From Mucilaginibacter sp. (GTDB lineage Bacteria; Bacteroidota; Bacteroidia; Sphingobacteriales; Sphingobacteriaceae): a stretch of 5,464 bases of DNA. The notes under the pieces were generated by a model. The model searched no databases. It was not told the origin of the DNA and saw only the letters and a list, made by a program, of their open reading frames with translations. The position numbers and the translations under genes were made by a program. This document shows positions 1-5,464 of the stretch, piece by piece. Location of the stretch: the NCBI GenBank assembly GCA_025934475.1, contig JAICXZ010000268.1, forward strand, positions 1-5,464, read 5' to 3'. How positions within the stretch are numbered: the first letter of the stretch is position 1; each line of letters begins with the position of its first letter.

Positions 1-451
1 CTTCGCGTGCGGCTTGCAGAGCTCTTTGATTAATATCTGTCGCATAAATTACGCTCCTTCCTAACAGGTTATGTTCTTTGAGCAGGATAGCGATAGAATA
101 CGCCTCTTCCCCGGTCGCACATCCGGCAATCCACACTTTGATAAAAGGATAGGTTGCCAACCTTGGTACTATTTTTTCGCGCACACCCCTGTAAAAAAAA
201 GGATCCCGGAACATTTCGGTAACGGTAATGGAAATATGCGGTATCAGATCCTCAAAAAGCTGCTCATCACGCAGCAGCCGGTCACTCAACTCTTCCGTAG
301 TTCTTAGTTTGCGCGCTATCATAAAGTTGACGAACCTTCTTTGAAGAAACACCTGACTATATTGGCTAAAATCATAACCATACTTGTTGTCAATAGCCTT
401 AAGCAATACTTTCAACTCCTCGCCTCTCAGAACAATTTCATCTTTTGTCAT
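1..451 (-). CDS. cheR: CheR-type protein-glutamate O-methyltransferase, N-terminal part (cut by left edge)
   Basis: Only the first 150 residues are in the window; the 3' end lies off the left edge. CheR enzymes transfer a methyl group from S-adenosylmethionine to glutamate side chains of signalling proteins, classically chemoreceptors, in the cytoplasm. Residues about 8-70 form the helical CheR N-terminal domain, with the basic QRRF stretch at 36-40. TEMFRD at 78-83 matches the family TEFFRD motif. The SAM-binding loop is AGCATGEEAYS at 109-119, and D139 in YATDIN is the expected ribose-binding acid. The start is well fixed: the codon just upstream of ATG in this frame is TAA (454-452), and no other in-frame ATG follows closely. 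It begins 32 bases after the kinase stop, so an operon is likely. An AAGGGA sequence lies 20 bases upstream, too far for a normal Shine-Dalgarno. CheB often follows such genes in this phylum, but that cannot be seen here. Family assignment is secure; the methylated target is unknown. Confidence 0.97.
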   Translation of the reverse strand, partial: MTKDEIVLRGEELKVLLKAIDNKYGYDFSQYSQVFLQRRFVNFMIARKLRTTEELSDRLLRDEQLFEDLIPHISITVTEMFRDPFFYRGVREKIVPRLATYPFIKVWIAGCATGEEAYSIAILLKEHNLLGRSVIYATDINQRALQAARE

Positions 452-465
452 TTACCAAATGCCAT
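448..465 (-). other. Possible 5-codon leader ORF overlapping the cheR start
   Basis: On the minus strand an ATG at 465-463 opens a five-codon frame (MAFGK) whose TGA overlaps the cheR ATG as ATGA. An AAGGGA motif at 477-472 sits six bases before this ATG, which is ideal Shine-Dalgarno spacing, whereas cheR itself is 20 bases from it. Ribosomes could therefore load at the mini-ORF and restart at cheR, coupling its translation. Bacteroidota use Shine-Dalgarno sites weakly and such short frames arise by chance, so this is only a suggestion. Confidence 0.2.
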
Positions 466-483
466 TTTCTGTCCCTTCATTAC

Positions 484-3400
484 TTATTTATAGAGCCACA
501 CGCGCATCAGCGATAGCAGTTGTTCAATATTCACGGGTTTGGAAATATAATCCGACATTCCGGCTGCAAGGCACTTTTCTTTGTCCTCCTTCATGGCTTT
601 GGCGGTCAATGCGATGATCGGAAGTTTTTCCCAGGCTTTATTTTTCCTGATCTCCCTCGCCGCCTCATAACCGTCCATCTCCGGCATCATCACATCCAGC
701 AAAACCATGTGTATTCCGGGATTTTCTTCAAGCGCTTCCAGGGCCTCTCTTCCGTTCTCGGCAATGATACACTGCAGGCCTTCTTCCTCCAGAGCACTGG
801 TAAGGGAGTAAATATTGCGCATATCATCATCCACCACAAGTATCTTTTTATTCAGCAGCACATCATCAGCGCTATGCAGGTTGCGAATCATTTTTTGCTT
901 TTCTTTCGGCAACCTTGATTCTACCCTGTGCAGGAACAGGGTAGCCTCGTCCAGCAATCGTTCCTGTGAGCTGGCCGTCTTGAGAATAATGGCATTGGCA
1001 AGGTGATTAAGCTTTGCGGTTTCTTCTTTCTTCAGCTCCCTTCCTGTATAAACAATAACCGGTATATGGTTCCAGGGTTCGGTTTCCTTTATCGCTTCAA
1101 GTAAATCAAAGCCAGATATGTCAGGCAAACCGATATCTAAAATGATGCAATCAAAGCTGTCATTCCCAAGCATCACCAGCGCTTCATTCCCCGAATGAGC
1201 CTGATAGCATTTTACGTCCCCATTCCCGATCAGTTCACGAATGGCCTGGTTTTGGACTTTGTTGTCTTCAACAATCAGGAGCTTTTTTACTTTTTTGTCG
1301 ATGAAGCCCCCAATCTTATCAAATGCCTGTTGTAAACGCTGCATCGTAATGGGCTTTTGCATAAAATCGAAAGCCCCCAACTCCATGCTTTCTTTCTTCT
1401 TATCGTATCCAGACAGGATCTGAAGGGGGATATGTCGTAGCTCAGGGTCCTGTTTTAATTGCCTTAGAACTTCTAACCCATCCATCGTTGGCAGCTCCAT
1501 ATCCAGCAGTATAGCATTCGGCTTATGATGCCTGGCCAGACTTACGGCGGTACTACCCTGTTTTGCGATCACCCCCTTATAATTGCGCTGCCTGGCAAAA
1601 CCCAGCAGCATCGTTGAAAAAACATCGTCATCCTCAATAATAAGCACTACTTTATCATTGCCGGTGATGTTATCACTGTCATCGTTTACCGCATTCAATC
1701 CCGGTGCGGGATGTGATGATGTAATTGGTACCGGCTCTTTCCTTTCAGTGACCGTTTCCCTAACCTCGATTTCCTTATCTATCGCTGTCGCTAATGAAGT
1801 GTCAAATTCTTCCGGTAAATACAAAGTAAAGGTACTTCCTCTTCCAGCCTCGCTGCTCAAATGTATTTCTCCTCCAAGCGCGTGGCAAAGTTCGCGGCTG
1901 ATCGAAAGGCCTAATCCTGTTCCGCCATATTTTCTTTTGGTAGAGCCGTCGGCTTGCTGAAACGCCTCAAAGATCAGTTCCTGCTTATCTTCGGGTATGC
2001 CTATCCCTGTATCTGTTACCGAAAAGCTGATGACTGACCTCTTGTTATTCAGCCCCTCATTTCTGAATGAAACCGGAGTTGATACTTTGCTGATGTCAAG
2101 AACTACTTTCCCGCCCTTTTCGGTAAACTTAAAAGCATTGGACAGGAAATTTTTCAAAATCTGCTCTAGCCGCTGCCTGTCCGTAGTAACAGCTAAATTA
2201 TCGTCGCCGATGTTTGCAATATACTCGATCCCTTTAGTTTTTGCCAGCTGGCTGAATGTGGAGGAAAGTGTCGCCGTTATCTCCAGGCATTGTTCTTTGG
2301 CAATATTCAATTCAATTTTCCCGGATTCAATTTTCGCCAGGTCAAGTATTTCGTTAATCAGATTCAGCAAGTCCGAACCTGAACTATGGATACTCTTTGC
2401 AAATTCCGTTTCTTTCTGTCCGAGCTTCTTGTTCTTATTTTCAGAAAGCATATGAGACAGGATTAGAATGCTGTTCAGCGGCGTCCTTAATTCATGCGAC
2501 ATGTTGGCCAGGAACTCAGATTTATATTTACTGTTAATCTCCAGTTCACGCGCTTTGGCTTCTATATCCACCTTTGCATTTTCCAGCTTTTCTTTCTGTT
2601 CCTCCAGTAATTCTGCTTTTCCCTCCAGTTCCTCGTTGGTTCTTTGCAGCTTATCTTGCTGAGTTTTCAACTCCTCTTCCGAGCGCTCAAGCATTTCGGT
2701 TTTTTGCTGCAGCTCCTCATTCGTTTGCCTCAATTCCTCCTGCTGTAATTGCAGTTCTTCAGCCTGTCGCTGGGTTTCTTCCAACAGCTCCTGCGACGTA
2801 TGCCTGTCCTGTGCGGCGCTGACAGCTGTGGCAATGTTATCCGTTACAAATTCAAGGAAGTCCAGTTGTAATGGGCTTAGCTCCGCTAGCGTCCCCAATT
2901 CAATTACCCCTTTAACCCGGCCTTCCGCCGCAAAAGGCATCGCCATAATATTTTTTGGCGATGTGCTTCCCAGCCCGGAACTGATATTCAAATATCCGTC
3001 GGGCACATTACCCAATACAATTTTGCTATTTTCTCTTGCAGCCTGACCAATAATGCCTTCCTTACAGCCTATGACCGGGAGGGCGTGTTTTTTATGATCG
3101 AGCGCATAACCTCCCGCCAATCTTAAATGAGTCTCATTTTCGTCCAGGAGATAAATAGCTCCTACGGAAGCGTCCAGGTAAGCGGCGATCTGGTTGATGA
3201 TAACCTGGCAAAGATCATCCGTATCCATATTACCCTGCATATTCCTGATGAGATCCCCGCTGCCCGTTAAATTCCAGTTTTTATCGGACGCTTCTTTTTC
3301 AGCCTTTCGAAGCGCTCTCAAATTGGCGATAATAATCAGATAAATACCGATAAGTACAACGACAATGATACCGAGAAGGACAACAAATACAGTTATGAAA

Positions 3401-3942
3401 TTTCCCAGGTCGGATTTGCTGACGGATTCTCTCTGCACAAGCAAAGTGTTCTCATCACGTTCAGCATTGGCAATAACGGCCCTAATATTATCGAGAATAC
3501 GCTTGTTACCCCCACTTACTACAAACAGCCTGGCGCTGTCAGCCTTTCCGGCCCTGGTCAAATTGATACATTTTTCCAGGTATGCCAGGCTTTGACCGGC
3601 TAATCTTTCAACCGAGTCGATATTCTTTTGCTGCCCGGGGTTATCGCTGGTCAGCTCCCGCACCCTCTTCAATTCAGCAAGAAGATTGGCCTTTGTATTG
3701 TTATATGGCGCCAGGTAAGCCTCTTTGCTGGTTATAATGTAACCCCTTTCGCCGGCTTCCGCGTCGATGATATAAGCTAAAACTTTTTCAAATTCATATT
3801 TTACTTCCTGAGTGTGGCTGACCCAAGAGGCGCTTTCTACAAATTTCTCACTGTTAGAAAACGCGTATACAGCGGCGGCTATGAGGATAATGGCAGATAC
3901 AATAAACCCAGTCAGGATTTTTTTATCAAGGGACATTTTCAT
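484..3942 (-). CDS. Membrane hybrid sensor histidine kinase: CHASE3-GAF-coiled coil-HisKA-HATPase-REC-REC-REC
   Basis: This is a complete 1152-residue inner-membrane kinase that should autophosphorylate on histidine and pass phosphate to its own receivers. TM1 is about 9-29 and TM2 about 181-208. Between them is a CHASE3 sensor, with the typical AEAGERGYIITSKEAYL at 61-77. No clear HAMP is seen. A GAF domain (about 230-377) and a Glu/Gln-rich coiled coil (about 378-475) follow. HisKA carries MSHELRTP with phospho-acceptor H483. HATPase_c has N598 and N602 (N box), DTGIGIP at 644-650 (G1) and GGTGLGL at 673-679 (G2). REC1 (about 765-877) has D771, D814, S844 and K863. REC2 (about 886-1005) has D893, D936, T966 and K988, but K988 is followed by Thr instead of the usual Pro. 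REC3 (about 1032-1149) has D1038/D1039, D1083, T1113 and K1135-Pro. All three receivers keep the phosphorylatable Asp, and no HPt domain is present. ATG at 3942 or 3936 (M1 or M3) could be the start; neither has a Shine-Dalgarno. cheR follows at 32 bases. The ligand is unknown. Confidence 0.97.
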   Translation of the reverse strand: MKMSLDKKILTGFIVSAIILIAAAVYAFSNSEKFVESASWVSHTQEVKYEFEKVLAYIIDAEAGERGYIITSKEAYLAPYNNTKANLLAELKRVRELTSDNPGQQKNIDSVERLAGQSLAYLEKCINLTRAGKADSARLFVVSGGNKRILDNIRAVIANAERDENTLLVQRESVSKSDLGNFITVFVVLLGIIVVVLIGIYLIIIANLRALRKAEKEASDKNWNLTGSGDLIRNMQGNMDTDDLCQVIINQIAAYLDASVGAIYLLDENETHLRLAGGYALDHKKHALPVIGCKEGIIGQAARENSKIVLGNVPDGYLNISSGLGSTSPKNIMAMPFAAEGRVKGVIELGTLAELSPLQLDFLEFVTDNIATAVSAAQDRHTSQELLEETQRQAEELQLQQEELRQTNEELQQKTEMLERSEEELKTQQDKLQRTNEELEGKAELLEEQKEKLENAKVDIEAKARELEINSKYKSEFLANMSHELRTPLNSILILSHMLSENKNKKLGQKETEFAKSIHSSGSDLLNLINEILDLAKIESGKIELNIAKEQCLEITATLSSTFSQLAKTKGIEYIANIGDDNLAVTTDRQRLEQILKNFLSNAFKFTEKGGKVVLDISKVSTPVSFRNEGLNNKRSVISFSVTDTGIGIPEDKQELIFEAFQQADGSTKRKYGGTGLGLSISRELCHALGGEIHLSSEAGRGSTFTLYLPEEFDTSLATAIDKEIEVRETVTERKEPVPITSSHPAPGLNAVNDDSDNITGNDKVVLIIEDDDVFSTMLLGFARQRNYKGVIAKQGSTAVSLARHHKPNAILLDMELPTMDGLEVLRQLKQDPELRHIPLQILSGYDKKKESMELGAFDFMQKPITMQRLQQAFDKIGGFIDKKVKKLLIVEDNKVQNQAIRELIGNGDVKCYQAHSGNEALVMLGNDSFDCIILDIGLPDISGFDLLEAIKETEPWNHIPVIVYTGRELKKEETAKLNHLANAIILKTASSQERLLDEATLFLHRVESRLPKEKQKMIRNLHSADDVLLNKKILVVDDDMRNIYSLTSALEEEGLQCIIAENGREALEALEENPGIHMVLLDVMMPEMDGYEAAREIRKNKAWEKLPIIALTAKAMKEDKEKCLAAGMSDYISKPVNIEQLLSLMRVWLYK

Positions 3943-3983
3943 TTTAGGAGATTGTTAGTCGAAATTCAGCGTAGCAGGGATTG

Positions 3984-4037
3984 ATAGCTCTTTGAAAAAT
4001 TATAATGGCATAGCTCAACCGCCGCTATTAATAGCTT
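3984..4037 (+). repeat. Three spaced ATAGCTY words upstream of the kinase gene
   Basis: ATAGCTC occurs at 3984-3990 and 4010-4016, and ATAGCTT at 4031-4037, all in the same orientation with start-to-start spacings of 26 and 21 bases. They lie 42-95 bases upstream of the kinase start codon, a plausible place for transcription factor binding. The words are short, the region is AT-rich, and spacing is close to but not exactly two helical turns. Treat this as a candidate operator cluster only. Confidence 0.25.
4024..4035. promoter_or_regulatory. 12-base perfect palindrome, candidate operator
   Basis: GCTATTAATAGC is a perfect palindrome centred about 87 bases upstream of the kinase ATG. Dimeric regulators bind such sites, and its location in the presumed promoter region fits that. 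Its 3' half overlaps the third ATAGCTY word. No regulator can be named. Confidence 0.3.
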
Positions 4038-4168
4038 AACTTAGGGATGATAGGGTAATTGAAGTAATTATATGAAATGATTTTCAAATTTTGGCACCGT
4101 TTTTTCACGGTATCTTACTAAATCTCTCGCTGTATTGGTTTAAAGGGCTTGAGGACTTATTTCTTTTG

Positions 4169-4193
4169 TCAGGATGGCGGGATTCTAACCCAC
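4169..4193 (-). pseudogene. tRNA 3'-end-like remnant (T-arm plus acceptor strand)
   Basis: Read on the minus strand, 4193-4189 (GTGGG) and 4181-4177 (CCCGC) form a five-pair T-stem with one G-U pair. They enclose a seven-base loop TTAGAAT, followed by a seven-base acceptor-like strand CATCCTG and a discriminator A. The normal loop is TTCRANN, so C56 is replaced by A. No matching 5' acceptor strand (CAGGATG), D-arm or anticodon arm lies upstream, so it is not a working tRNA. The acceptor would start C1-G72, which recalls tRNA-Pro; that identity is a guess. It may be a decayed tRNA piece, for example an old attachment site, or a tRNA-like element in a larger RNA. Translating the opposite strand gives the GWRDSNPR peptide typical of falsely called proteins over tRNA genes. 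Confidence 0.45.
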
Positions 4194-4196
4194 GCC

Positions 4197-4220
4197 TGTT
4201 CAAGTGTCTGCACCTGAACA
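4197..4220 (-). repeat. 10-pair hairpin with tetraloop beside the tRNA-like segment
   Basis: On the minus strand TGTTCAGGTG pairs with CACTTGAACA around a CAGA loop. Nine pairs are Watson-Crick and one is G-U. On the plus strand that G-U pair would be an A-C mismatch, so the structure is better as a minus-strand RNA. It ends three bases before the T-stem of the tRNA-like segment, so the two may belong to one structure. It has no U-tract and does not look like a terminator. Confidence 0.5.
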
Positions 4221-4229
4221 TACAAAATT

Positions 4230-4247
4230 TTGAGCGTGGACGCTCAA
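4230..4247 (-). terminator. Stem-loop, weak candidate terminator for the GH39 gene
   Basis: TTGAGCG and CGCTCAA form a perfect seven-pair stem with a four-base loop (TCCA on the minus strand). On the minus strand it is followed by AATTTTG, a short and interrupted T-run; on the plus strand by GTTATTTT. It lies about 130 bases past the GH39 stop and is the best terminator candidate in the gap, but the T-tracts are poor. It may instead be part of a structured RNA. Confidence 0.3.
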
Positions 4248-4260
4248 GTTATTTTAATAC

Positions 4261-4311
4261 TCATTGCGACAATTATCAACCTATCCCCTGGAGCGAAAAC
4301 GCTCGCAATGA
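4261..4311 (-). repeat. 9-base inverted repeat enclosing a 33-base spacer
   Basis: TCATTGCGA at 4261-4269 is the exact reverse complement of TCGCAATGA at 4303-4311. The right arm shares two bases (4303-4304) with the small GAGCG/CGCTC hairpin at 4291-4304, so the two full-length foldings compete. Such exclusive pairings occur in regulatory RNAs, but a 9-base match is not decisive. Confidence 0.4.
4291..4304 (-). repeat. Small GAGCG/CGCTC hairpin with T4 loop
   Basis: On the minus strand GAGCG, a TTTT loop and CGCTC form a five-pair hairpin. The same arms occur in the hairpin at 4230-4247, so each arm could also pair with its counterpart there. No T-run follows on either strand, so it is not an intrinsic terminator. 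Confidence 0.4.
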
Positions 4312-4315
4312 ATGG

Positions 4316-4340
4316 CGATCAGTTGTATGACGCTTGATCG
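4316..4340. repeat. 6-base inverted repeat after the GH39 stop
   Basis: CGATCA at 4316-4321 and TGATCG at 4335-4340 are reverse complements separated by 13 bases, about 35 bases past the GH39 stop codon. The stem is short and has no T-tract, so termination is unlikely. It may be a protein site or chance. Confidence 0.25.
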
Positions 4341-4375
4341 GGGAGTCGTTGAAGGAATAAGAGGGAGTTCTAAGT

Positions 4376-5464
4376 TTACCAATCGAGCTTTAACAATACA
4401 ACCCCCTGTCGAGGAACATCGATATTGATCGATATGGCGTTTTGATTAACACTGACGCTCACCGGCTTGCCTGATGGATACAATCCCCCGGACTTTTCCA
4501 GCCCGTTGATCTGGTCGGCCGTAGGATTTTGGGGTGAGCCCATCTTTTTCCAAACCTGGTACGAGTTGCTATGTTCATTGTCGATACGGTATTGCGTTAG
4601 TTTGGCCTTATTGGCCGTAATGCCCTTTATCGTTATTTGCACAGTTTCAACTTTTCCCTTTGCGTCTATATCGTGATAATTCCAAATCATCACTGCCGCG
4701 TTACGGATGTCTTTGGTGGCTAAGGCGCCTATATCTGTCCTGGCTCCTCTTATGCTCGAGTCGAGTACCGCGCTGAGCCGGTACATGCGGTTACTAGCTG
4801 TTTGTACACGCATGCCTTTCATCATACCGAACATCCGAAAGACATTTAATACCGGCTTATCTATACCATTCGTAGCCAGATCGCGGAACCCCGCGAACCA
4901 GGGCTGATCTTCAAACTCAAATGACCACGAAACAGCACCGAGCAGGTTTTCATGATATTCATCCATAAGGGCGTACTCCCGGGCAAATGCTGCGGCCGTA
5001 TAGCTTGAATACATTGTGCCATTGCGATAGGCATTCTCAGGATTTGTGGCCATCCCGCAGGCAGCGCAGCCTTCAGGGTCCGATTCGCCTATAACTATCG
5101 GAATATTTTTGAGTTGAGGAAAGGTGTTGATCGTACTGAAATGTTTCGCAATGTCATTCAACTGCTGCCTGATGCTCATAACCACAGTGCCATCGACTAC
5201 TGTTGGCGCTCCTTTGGCATGGAAAAGCACAACATCCATCGGTGAACCTATTTTGCCGGTTACATAGTTGGTGTCGGTCAGGCAATGTTTTATAAATGCA
5301 CTTAGCCATTTTTCTGCGCCCCCGGTAACATCGGCGCCGCCTATCCTGGCCGTTGGCAGCGCTCTTTTCAATCCGTCAACCGCATAATCATATAACTTGA
5401 AGAATTCCGGCATGGTGCCTTTCCAATAGGTGCCATTAGGCTCGTTCCAAACCTCCCAGTACCA
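4376..5464 (-). CDS. GH39 family glycoside hydrolase (beta-xylosidase-like), N-terminus cut by right edge
   Basis: The frame stays open to the right edge, giving 362 residues to TAA. An internal ATG at 5413 is not the start, because the 17 codons before it encode WEVWNEPNG, the GH39 acid/base motif. E8 of the visible part (5443-5441) is the predicted acid/base. E127 (5086-5084) in VIGESDPEG is the predicted nucleophile. Their separation of 119 residues fits the family (117 in Thermoanaerobacterium XynB, from memory). The (beta/alpha)8 barrel is followed by a C-terminal beta-sandwich containing RIDNEHSNSY and MGSPQNPT, both GH39 signatures. GH39 enzymes are retaining clan GH-A hydrolases, mostly beta-xylosidases and alpha-L-iduronidases; substrate cannot be fixed here. 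About 150 N-terminal residues and any signal peptide are missing; a periplasmic or surface location is likely but unseen. An unusual CxxC (C133, C136) lies just after the nucleophile. No link to the downstream kinase is evident across 433 bases. Confidence 0.95.
   Translation of the reverse strand, partial: WYWEVWNEPNGTYWKGTMPEFFKLYDYAVDGLKRALPTARIGGADVTGGAEKWLSAFIKHCLTDTNYVTGKIGSPMDVVLFHAKGAPTVVDGTVVMSIRQQLNDIAKHFSTINTFPQLKNIPIVIGESDPEGCAACGMATNPENAYRNGTMYSSYTAAAFAREYALMDEYHENLLGAVSWSFEFEDQPWFAGFRDLATNGIDKPVLNVFRMFGMMKGMRVQTASNRMYRLSAVLDSSIRGARTDIGALATKDIRNAAVMIWNYHDIDAKGKVETVQITIKGITANKAKLTQYRIDNEHSNSYQVWKKMGSPQNPTADQINGLEKSGGLYPSGKPVSVSVNQNAISINIDVPRQGVVLLKLDW

Larger units (their letters stand above)
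3943..4375. other. 433-base intergenic region with inverted repeats and no protein gene
   Basis: This gap separates the stop of the GH39 gene from the start of the kinase gene, both on the minus strand. I find no credible coding sequence. The only longer frame, on the plus strand, is explained by the reverse complement of a tRNA-like stretch. The part near the GH39 stop (about 4169-4340) holds five inverted repeats or hairpins, listed separately. The part near the kinase (3943-4080) is AT-rich and should hold the kinase promoter. It has two minus-strand TATAAT words (4004-3999 and 4072-4067), but neither has a well-placed upstream element, and I could not fit the Bacteroidota TTTG/TAnnTTTG pattern with correct spacing. 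Confidence 0.8.

Noticed and set aside
71..307. 78-codon plus-strand frame at the left end
   Set aside because: It is antisense to the CheR N-terminus, whose motifs clearly fix the minus strand as coding.
520..918. 132-codon plus-strand frame, and other plus-strand frames within 484-3942 and 4376-5413
   Set aside because: They lie antisense to well-supported kinase and GH39 domains, encode no recognisable motifs and have the composition expected of mirror frames.
3250..3320. A HAMP domain between TM2 and GAF
   Set aside because: Only about 20 residues separate the end of TM2 from the GAF-proximal linker, too few for a HAMP, and the HAMP Pro and Glu signature is not visible.
3999..4072. TATAAT words at 4004-3999 and 4072-4067 (minus strand) as kinase promoters
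   Set aside because: Neither has a TTGACA-like element at 16-18 bases. Bacteroidota housekeeping promoters use a different pattern, and TATAAT is expected by chance in such AT-rich sequence.
4096..4111. ACCGT/ACGGT hairpin with a run of T in its loop
   Set aside because: The stem is only five pairs and the T-run is in the loop, not after the stem, so it is not a terminator; likely chance.
4091..4330. 79-codon plus-strand frame in the intergenic gap containing GWRDSNPRL
   Set aside because: This peptide is what results from translating the reverse complement of a tRNA T-arm and acceptor. The frame has no recognisable domain or ribosome site, so I treat it as spurious.
4169..4375. A complete tRNA or tmRNA gene
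   Set aside because: The T-arm-like segment has no complementary 5' acceptor strand, D-arm or anticodon arm at the required distance. The upstream space shows no tmRNA tag sequence or 5' end, and C56 is mutated.
5411..5413. ATG at 5413 as the start of the glycoside hydrolase
   Set aside because: Starting there would remove the WNEP acid/base motif encoded just upstream in the same open frame, so the true start lies outside the window.

Overview
The window looks like a chromosomal stretch of a Bacteroidota bacterium, probably of the soil or plant-associated Sphingobacteriia/Chitinophagia type (Mucilaginibacter, Pedobacter or Chitinophaga relatives). This is inferred from three things: the style of the large hybrid histidine kinase with a CheR directly behind it, a GH39-type glycosidase next door, and start codons that mostly lack a purine-rich Shine-Dalgarno. 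I cannot name the genus from sequence alone.

All three protein genes lie on the minus strand, so transcription runs from high to low coordinates. At the right edge is the C-terminal two thirds of a GH39 family glycoside hydrolase (4376 to beyond 5464), with both catalytic glutamates visible. A 433-base non-coding gap follows (3943-4375). Next is a complete 1152-residue membrane hybrid sensor kinase (484-3942) with the order TM, CHASE3, TM, GAF, long coiled coil, HisKA, HATPase_c and three receiver domains. After 32 bases comes the N-terminal 150 residues of a CheR-type methyltransferase, which runs off the left edge.

The kinase and CheR are probably co-transcribed and form one signalling unit: a periplasmic CHASE3 sensor and a cytoplasmic GAF drive a kinase with three on-board receivers, and a protein-glutamate methyltransferase is made beside it. 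No chemoreceptor, CheA or CheW is visible, so CheR may act on something other than a classical chemoreceptor. The GH39 enzyme looks like ordinary polysaccharide degradation, and nothing in the window ties it functionally to the kinase.

The least explained part is the intergenic gap. Its upstream half (about 4169-4340) holds a run of inverted repeats, ending in a stretch that matches the T-arm plus 3' acceptor strand of a tRNA on the minus strand. Two wobble positions pair only if the minus strand is the transcript. The half next to the kinase start holds a 12-base perfect palindrome and three spaced copies of a short ATAGCTY word. I see no protein gene in the gap.
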